Below are positions 36,508 to 45,111 of a stretch of DNA of 64,000 bases, in pieces (position 1 is the first letter of the stretch; every line of letters starts with the position of its first letter). The notes below the pieces were generated by a model. That model did no database searches. It was given only the letters and a program-made list of their open reading frames with translations, and was not told where the DNA came from. The translations under genes were made by a program, and so were the position numbers. The stretch comes from a virus. The DNA is taken from the IMG/VR virus record IMGVR_UViG_3300025879_001499, positions 1 through 64,000 of that record, one strand, 5' to 3'.

Positions 36508-38619
36508 TTATTTTTGAAGAAAAAGCCCGTTAATAGTTTTAGTGATTTGTGAAACATTGGTTACGTCTATCAAACGTGCCCCCTTACCATACATTGTTTT
36601 GAATCCTTCAGATGGTTCACCATTTGTTGGTATCCATTGTTCAACATAGTAAGAAAGAGTCTTAACTCCCATTCCTTCAATCTTCTTCACCATCTTACGA
36701 GTGTGTTCGAAGGCTGATTGACCTGAGTAATACATCTCACCATTTTCGAAGTAAGGTTCACCATCTGAGATGTTAAGGAAGTAAGAATCCATATCGTTAT
36801 TGGCTGGTAAGAAGTTATCCATAATAGCTTCAAAACACAATCCCTCAGGAGTAGTACCACTCACATTAAGTGCTGGGAACATTTGTTTTACCTTTGAGAA
36901 CTTATCACTACGAGAATCATAAGCCATCACAATGTAAGGTTTACCATTTGAAGTAGTTCGGAACGATACCTGAATCGATAGGTTCTGAATCATATCAACT
37001 GCTTTACAAAGTGCAACCACATTAGTCATTGTCTTATTCCACTTATCACCATTCATAGAACCACTAGCATCGATTGAGATGTGTAGGTTAGCTTTTTTGT
37101 AAGAATCAGTCTCCATATATTGGAACACATTCTCATTTCCAAATCCTAATGAAGAAATCATTCTTCTATCAATCTTACCATGCTTTTGGCGATTGAAGAT
37201 GGTGTTTCTATCTTCACCACGAACTTGAAGTTTCTTACCTAAGATGGTTCCGATTCGAACACCTTCAGCAACTTCTTTTTCATTGTATCGTTTGATTGGC
37301 CCATCTTCAGAGATATTCCAATAGTTGTTTGAGGTCATTGGGAACATCTCAGATTCCAAAAGTGATTGAGTTAATTTCTTAACTACAATACATTGAGTAC
37401 CTTTCATAATTCTACCCCAATAGTTTTGAACACCATCACCAACAGTTTTCAACTCAGAACCACTCTCATCGATTGCAGAAACGTTATCGTTATCTTTTTT
37501 AGAAATGGTTTTCTTACGAACATCACCATCCATAAACTTCTTCTGCTTCTCAATTTTCTTTTTAAGTAACTCCTTTTGTCTATCTGAAAGAGTAACTTTT
37601 TCAGAACCATTAGAATCTGATTGAGATGGTTGTCCACCTTCCATATTTTGAGGAAGATTATCTACATCCATTCCACCACCACCAGTTGGTTGAGAATCCA
37701 TATTACCACTAATTGAAGATGAACCATTCATTTGGTTTGAGAACTCTTCAAACTCTTCATCAGTCATTTCACGAGATTCGTTCGAATCAGAACCACCACC
37801 TTGTCCGTTTTGAGATTGTGAATTCTCACCATTCTCACTTTGCCCATCACCTTCACCTTCACCATTTTCAGATGATGGTAGGTTAGCCATAATGATTTGA
37901 AGTACTTTAAGAGCGATATTAAACGAATCTAAGGAACTCTTTAATCGGTTGATAGTACCTAACCCAATTACCTTATAAATCTCTCTTAAACCCTTTAGTT
38001 TAGAGAGTTCAGTATTTTTGTTGTGAAGGTTGATGATTCGGAACATATAAGAATCAACACACTCTTCAGTATGTTCATCAGAAAGAAGAGCTTTATCAAT
38101 CAACTTATCATTGAAGTACTTATCGTACATTGCTCGGTAGTAATCACGATAGCCAGGAGCCGAATCGAAAACGAAACGGTCAATACGTCTATCTTCAATC
38201 ACATTCCACAAATCTTTTACAACTGAAACTGGATTAGTGATACCCTTCTTAATAGCCCCATCCTTAATGTGTTGAGGAACTAAGTTGTAAATGTTGTGAA
38301 GGTGTTCGAAATCAGTTAGTTTGATGTGAGAACCCTCATGCAATGCCAAACCAACAGCAATATCGAAATCTTTTGGTTCAACTACATTAGAACCAATTAC
38401 AACTGCTTTACCATCCGTATAAGAATCACCTCTTTGGTTAAAGGTAACAGGGATAGAATCGTTGGTTACAATGTTTACGAAGTTAGAGATAGCTCGTTTA
38501 GAAGCGGCTAACTTATAAAGGTCATTTGATTTTCTTTCAACATCGGTTAAAGTATCTGAGATGATATCATCATCTTCCCAATCTTTTAGCCAATAAGAAG
38601 AATTTCCGTACTTACTCAT
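36508..38619 (-). CDS. VWA-domain protein with an HExxH motif (CobT-like)
   Basis: The 703-residue protein has three parts. The N-terminal part contains GLALHEGSHIKLTDFEHL with HEGSH (about 94-98), a zinc-protease-like motif. A long Ser/Asn/Gln/Gly-rich linker (about 255-350) follows. The C-terminal VWA domain (about 510-703) has the MIDAS residues DASGSMNG, SGTTPEG and ISDGEP. It probably partners the MoxR-like ATPase at 34862-36073 in ATP-driven remodelling of another complex, as in CobS/CobT or MoxR/VWA pairs. The start ATG at 38617-38619 was chosen after the leader. Confidence 0.83.
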   Translation of the reverse strand: MSKYGNSSYWLKDWEDDDIISDTLTDVERKSNDLYKLAASKRAISNFVNIVTNDSIPVTFNQRGDSYTDGKAVVIGSNVVEPKDFDIAVGLALHEGSHIKLTDFEHLHNIYNLVPQHIKDGAIKKGITNPVSVVKDLWNVIEDRRIDRFVFDSAPGYRDYYRAMYDKYFNDKLIDKALLSDEHTEECVDSYMFRIINLHNKNTELSKLKGLREIYKVIGLGTINRLKSSLDSFNIALKVLQIIMANLPSSENGEGEGDGQSENGENSQSQNGQGGGSDSNESREMTDEEFEEFSNQMNGSSSISGNMDSQPTGGGGMDVDNLPQNMEGGQPSQSDSNGSEKVTLSDRQKELLKKKIEKQKKFMDGDVRKKTISKKDNDNVSAIDESGSELKTVGDGVQNYWGRIMKGTQCIVVKKLTQSLLESEMFPMTSNNYWNISEDGPIKRYNEKEVAEGVRIGTILGKKLQVRGEDRNTIFNRQKHGKIDRRMISSLGFGNENVFQYMETDSYKKANLHISIDASGSMNGDKWNKTMTNVVALCKAVDMIQNLSIQVSFRTTSNGKPYIVMAYDSRSDKFSKVKQMFPALNVSGTTPEGLCFEAIMDNFLPANNDMDSYFLNISDGEPYFENGEMYYSGQSAFEHTRKMVKKIEGMGVKTLSYYVEQWIPTNGEPSEGFKTMYGKGARLIDVTNVSQITKTINGLFLQK

Positions 38620-38703
38620 ATTTTTAGTTTTAGGGTTTAACATTGGGGTTCTATCCCCACTCAATTACAGTACTAATATAAGAAATGTTTTTGACATACA
38701 CAA
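38620..38703 (-). promoter_or_regulatory. Promoter and structured leader of the VWA gene
   Basis: TTG-TGTATGTCAA (TTG at 38701-38703), then TATATTAG (38673-38680) at 20 nt. The leader has GTACTGTAATTGAGTGGGG, a TGGGG/CCCCA hairpin (38644-38659) and GTTAAACCCT. Confidence 0.68.
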
Positions 38704-38720
38704 GCCATTTCTCATTTATT

Positions 38721-38984
38721 TTAGCCCAAATGTGAATTAAATTCAGCCATCTCCTGCTTTTCGTACAAATCGTAACGTTGTTCCATTCGTAGAACCGAAT
38801 GAAAATCAAAGATGTATTTTTTAAGATTGTTCAACTTCTCATCCATTTGTTCTGAAGTAAAGAAGTGTTGTTCCATATGTAAGTCCGATAGGTTACTAGC
38901 GATTCGCATTAGTACATCGGTTGTTTGAAGAGTTTCAGGTGTGTAACTCTCATTGTGCTTTTCACAAAATTCTAACTTTGTCAT
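38721..38984 (-). CDS. Hypothetical helical protein (87 aa)
   Basis: A helical protein starting MTKLEFCEKHNESYTPETLQ, with VLRMEQRYDLYEKQEMAEF. The ATG at 38982-38984 follows the leader. It precedes the VWA gene in transcription and has its own promoter. Function unknown. Confidence 0.6.
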   Translation of the reverse strand: MTKLEFCEKHNESYTPETLQTTDVLMRIASNLSDLHMEQHFFTSEQMDEKLNNLKKYIFDFHSVLRMEQRYDLYEKQEMAEFNSHLG

Positions 38985-39072
38985 ATTGTTTAATTTAATT
39001 GGGTTAACGTATTGAGTAGAACTCCCACTCAATTACCCCACTAAACTACAAAAAAGAATTGACATATACAAG
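38985..39072 (-). promoter_or_regulatory. Promoter and structured leader upstream of 38721-38984
   Basis: CTTG-TATATGTCAA (TTG at about 39069-39071), a 20-nt spacer and TAGTTTAG (39041-39048), then GGGGTAATTGAGTGGGAG and GTTAACCC. The stem here is GAGT/ACTC. Confidence 0.6.
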
Positions 39073-39089
39073 CTTTTTTTGATTTATTT

Positions 39090-39926
39090 TCAAAAATTTC
39101 TCCAGCCAATGAATTTTTGTTGAACAAATGTCTGAGTATCGTAATCCTTTTCAAAGTATGGATAGTACATAAATGAATCTATCTTAGGTTCTAATCGTTT
39201 GAATGAATTCAAATTATGCCAATACAATGATGTATTTTTAATATCATCTAATGTAGAATGCCACTTATATAAATAGAAGTTCATTTGGTATTGGTGATAC
39301 TTCAACGATTCCAAATGAGATTCCTCTCCTCTGAGATGTCCACTTTGAAAGTGGTCTGTGATTACGTTGTTATCAATTGGATTGTAAACTCTACCATGAT
39401 AGAAATCATTTATAGATGTTCTATGTGGTAAGTAACGATATGCTCTGAAGAAGTAATCCGATTCTTGATATCCGATATTACAAAATCTCTCATCCCACAA
39501 TCCTATCTTACGGATAGCATTAGATGTATAACTCATAAAGGTATCACCAGCACCTAATTGAACCAAATCATAGTTGATGTGATTCTTCATCACTTCCTCT
39601 AAGAAGTTAGGAGTAAATGTTGTATCATTCTGAGAAGTAATAACAACATCACAATCGGGTTCTTTTAGGTTTACAAATCCGTTAATGATGGCTTGATTCC
39701 AATTCCTAGTCAAATGTCCAGTTGAAAAATCAGCTCTTGTTTGGTTGTGGAGTACAGTAACTTTATTAGTGAACCAATCATCCATTTTAAAGTTGGAATG
39801 ATTGTTTATAATGAATAACTGATATTGTGTATTATCGTAACGTTCTAATGTAGGTTTAAGAGTTTGTAGACTCGTATTCAATACATCGTTATTATTGTAT
39901 GTAACTATAAAATGCTTTATTAACAT
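39090..39926 (-). CDS. Glycosyltransferase-like protein (GT-A fold)
   Basis: A 278-residue protein with the GT2-like start KHFIVTYNNNDVLNTSLQTL, FIINNHSNFKMDDW and VVITSQNDTTFTPNF as the likely acidic metal site. Position and family suggest sugar transfer to a surface glycan or phage component. The sugar is unknown. It starts the 39090-42791 glycan group. Confidence 0.72.
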   Translation of the reverse strand: MLIKHFIVTYNNNDVLNTSLQTLKPTLERYDNTQYQLFIINNHSNFKMDDWFTNKVTVLHNQTRADFSTGHLTRNWNQAIINGFVNLKEPDCDVVITSQNDTTFTPNFLEEVMKNHINYDLVQLGAGDTFMSYTSNAIRKIGLWDERFCNIGYQESDYFFRAYRYLPHRTSINDFYHGRVYNPIDNNVITDHFQSGHLRGEESHLESLKYHQYQMNFYLYKWHSTLDDIKNTSLYWHNLNSFKRLEPKIDSFMYYPYFEKDYDTQTFVQQKFIGWRNF

Positions 39927-39934
39927 TGTGTTTT

Positions 39935-40108
39935 TTAATATTCATCATCAAAGTGAGATATTGGGGAATCCATATCTAAATCTCTGATTAAGAAATTTAT
40001 CTCCTTTCTCACATCTTCAACTTGCTCCCAATCCTCATATGATATTGCTTCATCTAAAATTAGATTGAAGTTTTGTAATTTATCAATTATATTTTCCATT
40101 TTTTTCAT
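39935..40108 (-). CDS. Small acidic helical protein (57 aa)
   Basis: ATG at 40106-40108 opens a 57-codon frame ending in FDDEY and a TAA. It is acidic and helical (DEAISYEDWEQVEDVRKEIN). A second Met at residue 4 could also start it. Function unknown. Confidence 0.55.
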   Translation of the reverse strand: MKKMENIIDKLQNFNLILDEAISYEDWEQVEDVRKEINFLIRDLDMDSPISHFDDEY

Positions 40109-40142
40109 ATTTTACTTAAATATGATTTTTTCAAAAAAGTGG

Positions 40143-41612
40143 TTACATTGTAAATGTTTTTTTAATATCATTTACCCATACAACATCTTTATTTGGTATC
40201 AATTCCATAAAATCAGATAGTACAATATGGTCTTTATCTAAAGTATCACAATATCTCTCATCTGCGGTACCTTTAGATGTTCTGGTTATATTTAATCCTT
40301 CTTTCATAAATTTTATAGGTACACTTATCTTATTCATATGAGTATGCAAAAAGTGCTCATGTGGAACCATATAATGCCCCTTACCCAAATGTTCCATCAT
40401 AAAGAAATAACAAGTAGAATAATAATTCATCATCTTTGGTGAACCATACGCAAATAAATCCGATATACCATCACTATTATTATAGTTGTTTAATCTTATT
40501 CTCCCATTTGGTACCGATAATGTATTATCTATATCAATAGTTAATGGATTTGTAAAAAATATATCAGTTCTAGCACGTATTACAACATCATAATCAATAC
40601 CAAATGAGTTAGTTAACATATTAGCCCTCCAAACTTTGTACCACATCGCCATAGTACCAAAATCATTACAAGACTTCATTAAATTAGATAATATTGTATT
40701 TGGTGGATTTATATGATGTCTAAGTGGTTCTAATGTTGATTTATCAAATATATCATAACGTTCTACTTCCATCTTCTTAACGTTGTATATCTTATGGAAG
40801 TTATTTATAGTATCCCCAATTTCAACATTTTCAACATCCCAAAAGGATGCATATACATCTATATCATATTTGTTGATTAACTCCAACCAATAATCTTTAG
40901 TTCGTTCCAAATCTCTAAGGTGTCCTGAAAAGCAAATAGCCATCTTAGTTTTGGGAGTTACCTCCTTACGTTTTATTTGGATAGCCTTTCGTTTAAATAC
41001 ATCTGAGAAATATTCTAAATCATCTTTCCACAATTGAGTTAATTGTTCTATTTGGTCTGAAGTATACATATCCTCTTTACGAAAATGAGTATTAGTTATA
41101 AATTCTGAATGATTGTGTATTGTTATACCAAATTCCTTAGCCAACTCCGATATATCGTTTGATAAATCATTGTAACTTAATACAATACTATTATCATCTA
41201 ATAACCAGTTACCATCAATATCCTTTAGTTGTGAAAATAAACTAGCCCTATAAGTAGGTACATGAAATATCTGAGTTCTATCTAAGTATATGTTTAAGAA
41301 ATCATTGAAAGTATCAGTTTTATGTTGATATCTACTCCATGCCCAATTTGTGTTCCAATAATCGTACAATAACTCAAATGGGTCTTTTACTATTGTTATA
41401 ATTCTATCACCAGAGTTTATATTAAAGTTATCAACTGGTTGAAACAGCCCATGCTCTCTATCAGGATTTTCCCAGTCACCCCACCCCTTTATCCGAGTTG
41501 GGTAGTTCCATTGGTTTGAATGAGTTGTATCAATTTCAATATTTTGGGAATTTATTAAATCCCTAAGAGATGTCCATTTGGTTGTTGGTAGCCCTATTAA
41601 AATATTTTTCAT
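40143..41612 (-). CDS. Sulfotransferase-like and GT-like fusion protein
   Basis: The 489 residues appear to form two domains. The first (about 1-210) opens KNILIGLPTTKWTSLRDLIN and includes RIITIVKDPFELLYDYW, similar to the PAPS-binding strand-loop-helix and RDP block of sulfotransferases. The second (about 225-489) starts MAICFSGHLRDLERTKDYW and has YDVVIRARTDIFFTNPL, where a DxF pair resembles the metal motif of a GT-A glycosyltransferase. The product could put a sugar and a sulfate on one glycan. Both domain calls are from short motifs. Confidence 0.6.
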   Translation of the reverse strand: MKNILIGLPTTKWTSLRDLINSQNIEIDTTHSNQWNYPTRIKGWGDWENPDREHGLFQPVDNFNINSGDRIITIVKDPFELLYDYWNTNWAWSRYQHKTDTFNDFLNIYLDRTQIFHVPTYRASLFSQLKDIDGNWLLDDNSIVLSYNDLSNDISELAKEFGITIHNHSEFITNTHFRKEDMYTSDQIEQLTQLWKDDLEYFSDVFKRKAIQIKRKEVTPKTKMAICFSGHLRDLERTKDYWLELINKYDIDVYASFWDVENVEIGDTINNFHKIYNVKKMEVERYDIFDKSTLEPLRHHINPPNTILSNLMKSCNDFGTMAMWYKVWRANMLTNSFGIDYDVVIRARTDIFFTNPLTIDIDNTLSVPNGRIRLNNYNNSDGISDLFAYGSPKMMNYYSTCYFFMMEHLGKGHYMVPHEHFLHTHMNKISVPIKFMKEGLNITRTSKGTADERYCDTLDKDHIVLSDFMELIPNKDVVWVNDIKKTFTM

Positions 41613-42055
41613 TTTTTATAGTTTTGAATTATATCTGAACAAATACCTATTGTTCCTTCAATTGGTTCTTTATTAAATACTTCGGGTAATACCAAAATAC
41701 CCCTATTGTATAAGTTGGTTGACCATATGTAATTATGTGATGTAAGAACACCCATATCCACATCATGCGAAAAGTAATTGAATTGAGATGATTTGGTATC
41801 ACCATATTCATTGAAGTAGGATAATGCATCCATATTCTTACAATGAATCCAAAGTGAAGGTGAACGATTTTCCAACCATTCCAATGATACCTCATATTGA
41901 GGTTCATCATGACCTAATAATAACTTACCATCTTCATACCAAACATCAATCTCCACATCATACCCCTTTGAAATTGCTTCATCGATATAATCAGGGTGAT
42001 TTTCCCTTTCGGTATTTTTACCTTCTAAGTTTCCTCTATGTGATATCAGTATCAT
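41609..42055 (-). CDS. Glycerophosphodiester phosphodiesterase-like protein
   Basis: The N-terminus ILISHRGNLEGKNTERENHP with DVEIDVWYEDGKLLLGHDEP carries the H-R, E-x-D and H-D catalytic triad region of the GDPD family. At 148 residues it is shorter than cellular GDPDs (about 250), so one C-terminal part of the TIM barrel is reduced. It may trim teichoic-acid-like or phospholipid head groups. It overlaps the fusion gene by 4 bp and ends before 42057. Confidence 0.7.
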   Translation of the reverse strand: MILISHRGNLEGKNTERENHPDYIDEAISKGYDVEIDVWYEDGKLLLGHDEPQYEVSLEWLENRSPSLWIHCKNMDALSYFNEYGDTKSSQFNYFSHDVDMGVLTSHNYIWSTNLYNRGILVLPEVFNKEPIEGTIGICSDIIQNYKK

Positions 42056-42056
42056 A

Positions 42057-42791
42057 TTAAAATGGTGGTGGTTGTAACAATTGATTTATATTTGATAAGC
42101 TTAGATTATCCTCTGGAATGTAATTACTTTCCCATACTTTATTGTAAACATTAGCCACAACTTTATATGGTTTAAGGTTTTCCAAATCTATGATTTCAAA
42201 ATTATCAACCATCATTTGGATACCATCGTTGGAATCAAATTCATTTTGATATTTTTCCCTAAGATAAGCGTTGGTTAAATGCATTTCAGGTTCATAAAAT
42301 AACTTCATCTCACCATTAACCATATGTTTGATACTCATCATATCAAATCCAATTTTAGATGATTTAAACATAGTTTTTAAATTATCAGTTGTACCAGCTA
42401 TAATATGGTCTGATATATGGAATTTCCATTGATTAAAATGCCTAAACCATATAGGAGAACAATAAATTTTGTTTGGATGTGATTGTAGTGAATTAACTAA
42501 TGAGTTTAAATTTGAATAGTACTCATCTCCCCTAACTTTGATTGAATATTCAGTATCGGATAGCATCAACCCATTTAGAGTTGAAGTGAACTGATAGTTC
42601 ATTCGTTGTGGACCTGATTTAAGAGGTGGGTTTGTAGTTACAAACTTTACATTATGTGGGATGTACGATAAATCCAATGTATGATTAGTCCAAGTTGATA
42701 TTACAATTGGATTATATGGATATGTTTGGATGTAAAAATTGTATGATTCTTGGGTTATTAACCCTTGAACTATTATCGTAACATTTTTCAT
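42057..42791 (-). CDS. WavE-like glycosyltransferase
   Basis: The 244-residue protein starts KNVTIIVQGLITQESYNFYI and continues with YPYNPIVISTWTNH and QRMNYQFTSTLNGLMLS, then SIKVRGDEYYSNLNSL, which resembles the WavE family of LPS-core biosynthesis proteins. RGDEYYS is its likely metal site. It would modify a surface polysaccharide. It is followed within 2 bp by the GDPD-like gene. Confidence 0.75.
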   Translation of the reverse strand: MKNVTIIVQGLITQESYNFYIQTYPYNPIVISTWTNHTLDLSYIPHNVKFVTTNPPLKSGPQRMNYQFTSTLNGLMLSDTEYSIKVRGDEYYSNLNSLVNSLQSHPNKIYCSPIWFRHFNQWKFHISDHIIAGTTDNLKTMFKSSKIGFDMMSIKHMVNGEMKLFYEPEMHLTNAYLREKYQNEFDSNDGIQMMVDNFEIIDLENLKPYKVVANVYNKVWESNYIPEDNLSLSNINQLLQPPPF

Positions 42792-42797
42792 TAAAGT

Positions 42798-42977
42798 TTA
42801 TCGTTTGAACTTTAAGTTTATATAGTTTATACCACCCATTATAGTTGGTGCCCATAATCCTATGAATACCCCTAACATCTCTTGCTTTTCTATCAGAAAT
42901 AGATATAATGAGAAAATTATTGAAAACATAACACACATTAGTAATATCAATTCTGATATGGGGATTCTTCGTTTCAT
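42798..42977 (-). CDS. Two-helix membrane protein (59 aa)
   Basis: ATG at 42975-42977 opens a 59-codon frame with hydrophobic helices at about 9-28 and 35-48. It precedes the WavE-like gene by 6 bp. Function unknown. Confidence 0.5.
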   Translation of the reverse strand: MKRRIPISELILLMCVMFSIIFSLYLFLIEKQEMLGVFIGLWAPTIMGGINYINLKFKR

Positions 42978-42986
42978 AGCTAACCT

Positions 42987-43133
42987 CTAATATTCATCAT
43001 TATCGAAGTAATTTGGTTTATACTTCTCTTTACGTTTGTAGTTGGAACTTTTCTTATCCGATTTTCTCTTTCGTGCTCTATCGAAATCATCATCCCACAC
43101 ATCATTGTGGGCTGTATTCTTTCCCCTTTTCAT
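42987..43133 (-). CDS. Small charged protein (48 aa)
   Basis: A Lys/Asp-rich product starting MKRGKNTAHNDVWDDDFDRA and ending in PNYFDNDEY. It looks disordered. Function unknown. Confidence 0.5.
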   Translation of the reverse strand: MKRGKNTAHNDVWDDDFDRARKRKSDKKSSNYKRKEKYKPNYFDNDEY

Positions 43134-43134
43134 A

Positions 43135-43443
43135 TCAATCTTTAAGTAATTCTTTAGTAGATTCAGTCTTATCTATTTTACCATCTACCATCTTATTAAT
43201 ACTCTTAATAATCTTTTCTAACTTTTGTATATCATTCAAATGATTTGATGAAGAGTTAGATTGGCTGAAGTGTTGGTTTATCCTTTCCTCCAGCCTATCT
43301 AAATCCTTTTGACAATTTATCTTACCCAATTTCAGTTCGTATTTTAAATCCGATATCCGAGTGTTCAACCTAAATATAATAAAGGTTAGGGATAGTACTA
43401 CGGCTAATATTGAACCGAAGATGATAAAATAATCCATTTCCAT
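43135..43443 (-). CDS. Membrane-anchored coiled-coil protein (102 aa)
   Basis: One transmembrane helix at about 4-22 is followed by a long heptad-patterned helix with LKYELKLGKINCQKDLDRLE. It is the third such protein in the window (with 3760-4065 and 5160-5546). Function unknown. Confidence 0.6.
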   Translation of the reverse strand: MEMDYFIIFGSILAVVLSLTFIIFRLNTRISDLKYELKLGKINCQKDLDRLEERINQHFSQSNSSSNHLNDIQKLEKIIKSINKMVDGKIDKTESTKELLKD

Positions 43444-43446
43444 AGT

Positions 43447-43782
43447 TTACTTCTTATTGTATAATTCGTAAACTTTATTGATTAGGTTTGTCTTTGTTAG
43501 TGAAGAATCAAAATCTACATTGAACTCTTCTTTAGCGGTAGAAATCAATTCAGCCTTCTTCATCGCTCTAAGTGATGATTTAGTTACTTTCTTTGGTTTC
43601 TTACCAGCTTTTGCTTTTTTGTTAATCTCCTTTGCAGTCTTTGCCAATTCCTCAATAGTATCTTCTACTACATCAGGAATTAAGTCTCCATCTCTATCAG
43701 AAAGTTTTCCTTTCTTTACAAAGTAAATAACAACACCAGCTACTAATAATAGTACACCGATGATAATTAAAATTGTGTTCAT
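43447..43782 (-). CDS. Membrane-anchored protein with SAP/HeH-like C-terminus
   Basis: One N-terminal transmembrane helix (about 4-22) is followed by a calcium-loop-like DRDGDLIPD, a Lys-rich linker and a final 42 residues (LRAMKKAELISTAKEEF..SLTKTNLINKVYE) that fit a HeH/SAP-type helix-extension-helix DNA-binding module. It could tether DNA to the membrane. This is inference from topology. Confidence 0.6.
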   Translation of the reverse strand: MNTILIIIGVLLLVAGVVIYFVKKGKLSDRDGDLIPDVVEDTIEELAKTAKEINKKAKAGKKPKKVTKSSLRAMKKAELISTAKEEFNVDFDSSLTKTNLINKVYELYNKK

Positions 43783-43820
43783 AATTTAATTTAATTTACT
43801 AATAATAAATATTAATAAGA

Positions 43821-43964
43821 TTAAATAAACATATGGTAATCAGCTTCATCTTCCATTGGCTCAGATTCTTTATTATTAATCTGAGTTGGTGGATTTGTGT
43901 TTGCTAATATCAATGTTGCTAATCCTATTAATAAACTTCGAAAATACTTTTTAATACTCTCCAT
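43821..43964 (-). CDS. Small protein with signal-like helix (47 aa)
   Basis: A basic start (MESIKKYFRSLLIGLATLI) and one hydrophobic stretch are followed by an acidic tail. It may be exported or membrane-anchored. Start overlap with 43951-44214 is 14 bp. Confidence 0.5.
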   Translation of the reverse strand: MESIKKYFRSLLIGLATLILANTNPPTQINNKESEPMEDEADYHMFI

Positions 43965-44214
43965 ATAATGAATACGTTTTTTGTGGTTCGGGCTCTATAA
44001 CTTTTTCTTCTTGTTGAATCACATAAGTGAAGCCCTCTCTCGCATCCATATAGAATTGTGTATTTCCGTTCTTTTGATAAATGTACTCTAATACATCTGT
44101 CAATGAATCTAAGATAACCGAATCGTTATCCAAAGGAGTCCAACGGTCACCCGGTGGTACTCTCTTAGCAACTTTTACTTTTACTTCTTCGGTAACTACT
44201 TCAGATTCTCTCAT
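43951..44214 (-). CDS. Hypothetical protein (87 aa)
   Basis: A soluble protein (MRESEVVTEEVKVKVAKRVP...). It shares base 44214 with the DUF4494-like gene. No family recognised. Confidence 0.55.
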   Translation of the reverse strand: MRESEVVTEEVKVKVAKRVPPGDRWTPLDNDSVILDSLTDVLEYIYQKNGNTQFYMDAREGFTYVIQQEEKVIEPEPQKTYSLYGEY

Positions 44215-44423
44215 TACTCAATTACTCTTATTACTCTACTTTCCTTTGCTCCACTTACCTTATAATCAATGTTTACATTAGCATCAGTAAAGTCTTGTAC
44301 AACTCTTGCTTCCGCCTCAGTTACTGACATTGCATCAACTAAGTAGATTTCTTTTTTCAATTTTGGGTTTCCATTTTTAAGTGTTGCAACCTCAACTTCC
44401 ACTACTACTTCGAAATATTTCAT
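44214..44423 (-). CDS. DUF4494-like protein
   Basis: The 69-residue sequence YFEVVVEVEVATLKNGNPKL...EIYLVDAMSVTEAEARVV matches the DUF4494 pattern (E-V-V start, YLVDALSFTEAEARI), a small family common in Bacteroidota and their phages. It supports the host assignment. Function unknown. It is first behind the promoter at 44456-44486. Confidence 0.75.
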   Translation of the reverse strand: MKYFEVVVEVEVATLKNGNPKLKKEIYLVDAMSVTEAEARVVQDFTDANVNIDYKVSGAKESRVIRVIE

Positions 44424-44455
44424 ATCTCTCTATTTTTATATATTAATTAACTTTA

Positions 44456-44486
44456 CAAATATACGAAAAAAATCCGAAAAAACAAA
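44456..44486 (-). promoter_or_regulatory. Promoter upstream of the DUF4494-like gene
   Basis: TTTG (44483-44486), a 19-nt spacer and TATATTTG (44456-44463). Confidence 0.65.
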
Positions 44487-44498
44487 AATATTTTCAAA

Positions 44499-45065
44499 TT
44501 AATATTCATATTCTTTTTTGGGTCCTGTCAAATTCCCATTTATAAGGAATGAACAATTGAAACACAACATTCTGAGGTTATCATATTTGTGATTTTTTCT
44601 ATCACCATCTAAGAAATCCAATACCAATGGAACTCGGAAATCGGTTACCCTTCTTTCTTCAAATCCACAATTATTACACTTCTCCAACATATACCCATTG
44701 TTCAATAATCTCTTCTTTAGCTTCCACACCGGATACTCAGGGTGTTTACCAGCTAAGATATCATCTAAACCATGAGCTAATGTATTTGGGTTTGTTCCTT
44801 TTCTGATTCCAATACCATGTGGGTTTTTCAAATCATCAAATATACCATACTCCTTAGCGTACTTCTTATAAGTGTTGTATGATACTCCCAACATCCTTGC
44901 AGCCTCAGCAGCAGAACGTGCTTTTTGTTGTACATCCTTTATCTCAGATTCCATCAATGGTCTAGCACCCAATCCCCTTTTAGTTCTATTTTTAGGGGCT
45001 TGTGATAAATCAGTTGTTGGGTCATATTGGGGAAATAAAGATTCCCCATTTGTAACATCTTCCAT
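44499..45065 (-). CDS. HNH endonuclease with N-terminal HTH
   Basis: The 188-residue protein has an N-terminal HTH-like segment (SAAEAARMLGVSYNTYKKYAK) and a C-terminal HNH domain with a Cys-type zinc site: EKCNNCGFEERR, PLVLDFLDGDRKNHKYDNLR and MLCFNCSFLING. The Asp/His and Asn positions fit HNH. Such proteins are common free-standing homing enzymes of phages. Own promoter not evident. Confidence 0.82.
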   Translation of the reverse strand: MEDVTNGESLFPQYDPTTDLSQAPKNRTKRGLGARPLMESEIKDVQQKARSAAEAARMLGVSYNTYKKYAKEYGIFDDLKNPHGIGIRKGTNPNTLAHGLDDILAGKHPEYPVWKLKKRLLNNGYMLEKCNNCGFEERRVTDFRVPLVLDFLDGDRKNHKYDNLRMLCFNCSFLINGNLTGPKKEYEY

Positions 45066-45111
45066 TTTTATATACTATTTAGGTTTTTTACTATTTGTAT
45101 ATAAATATAGA

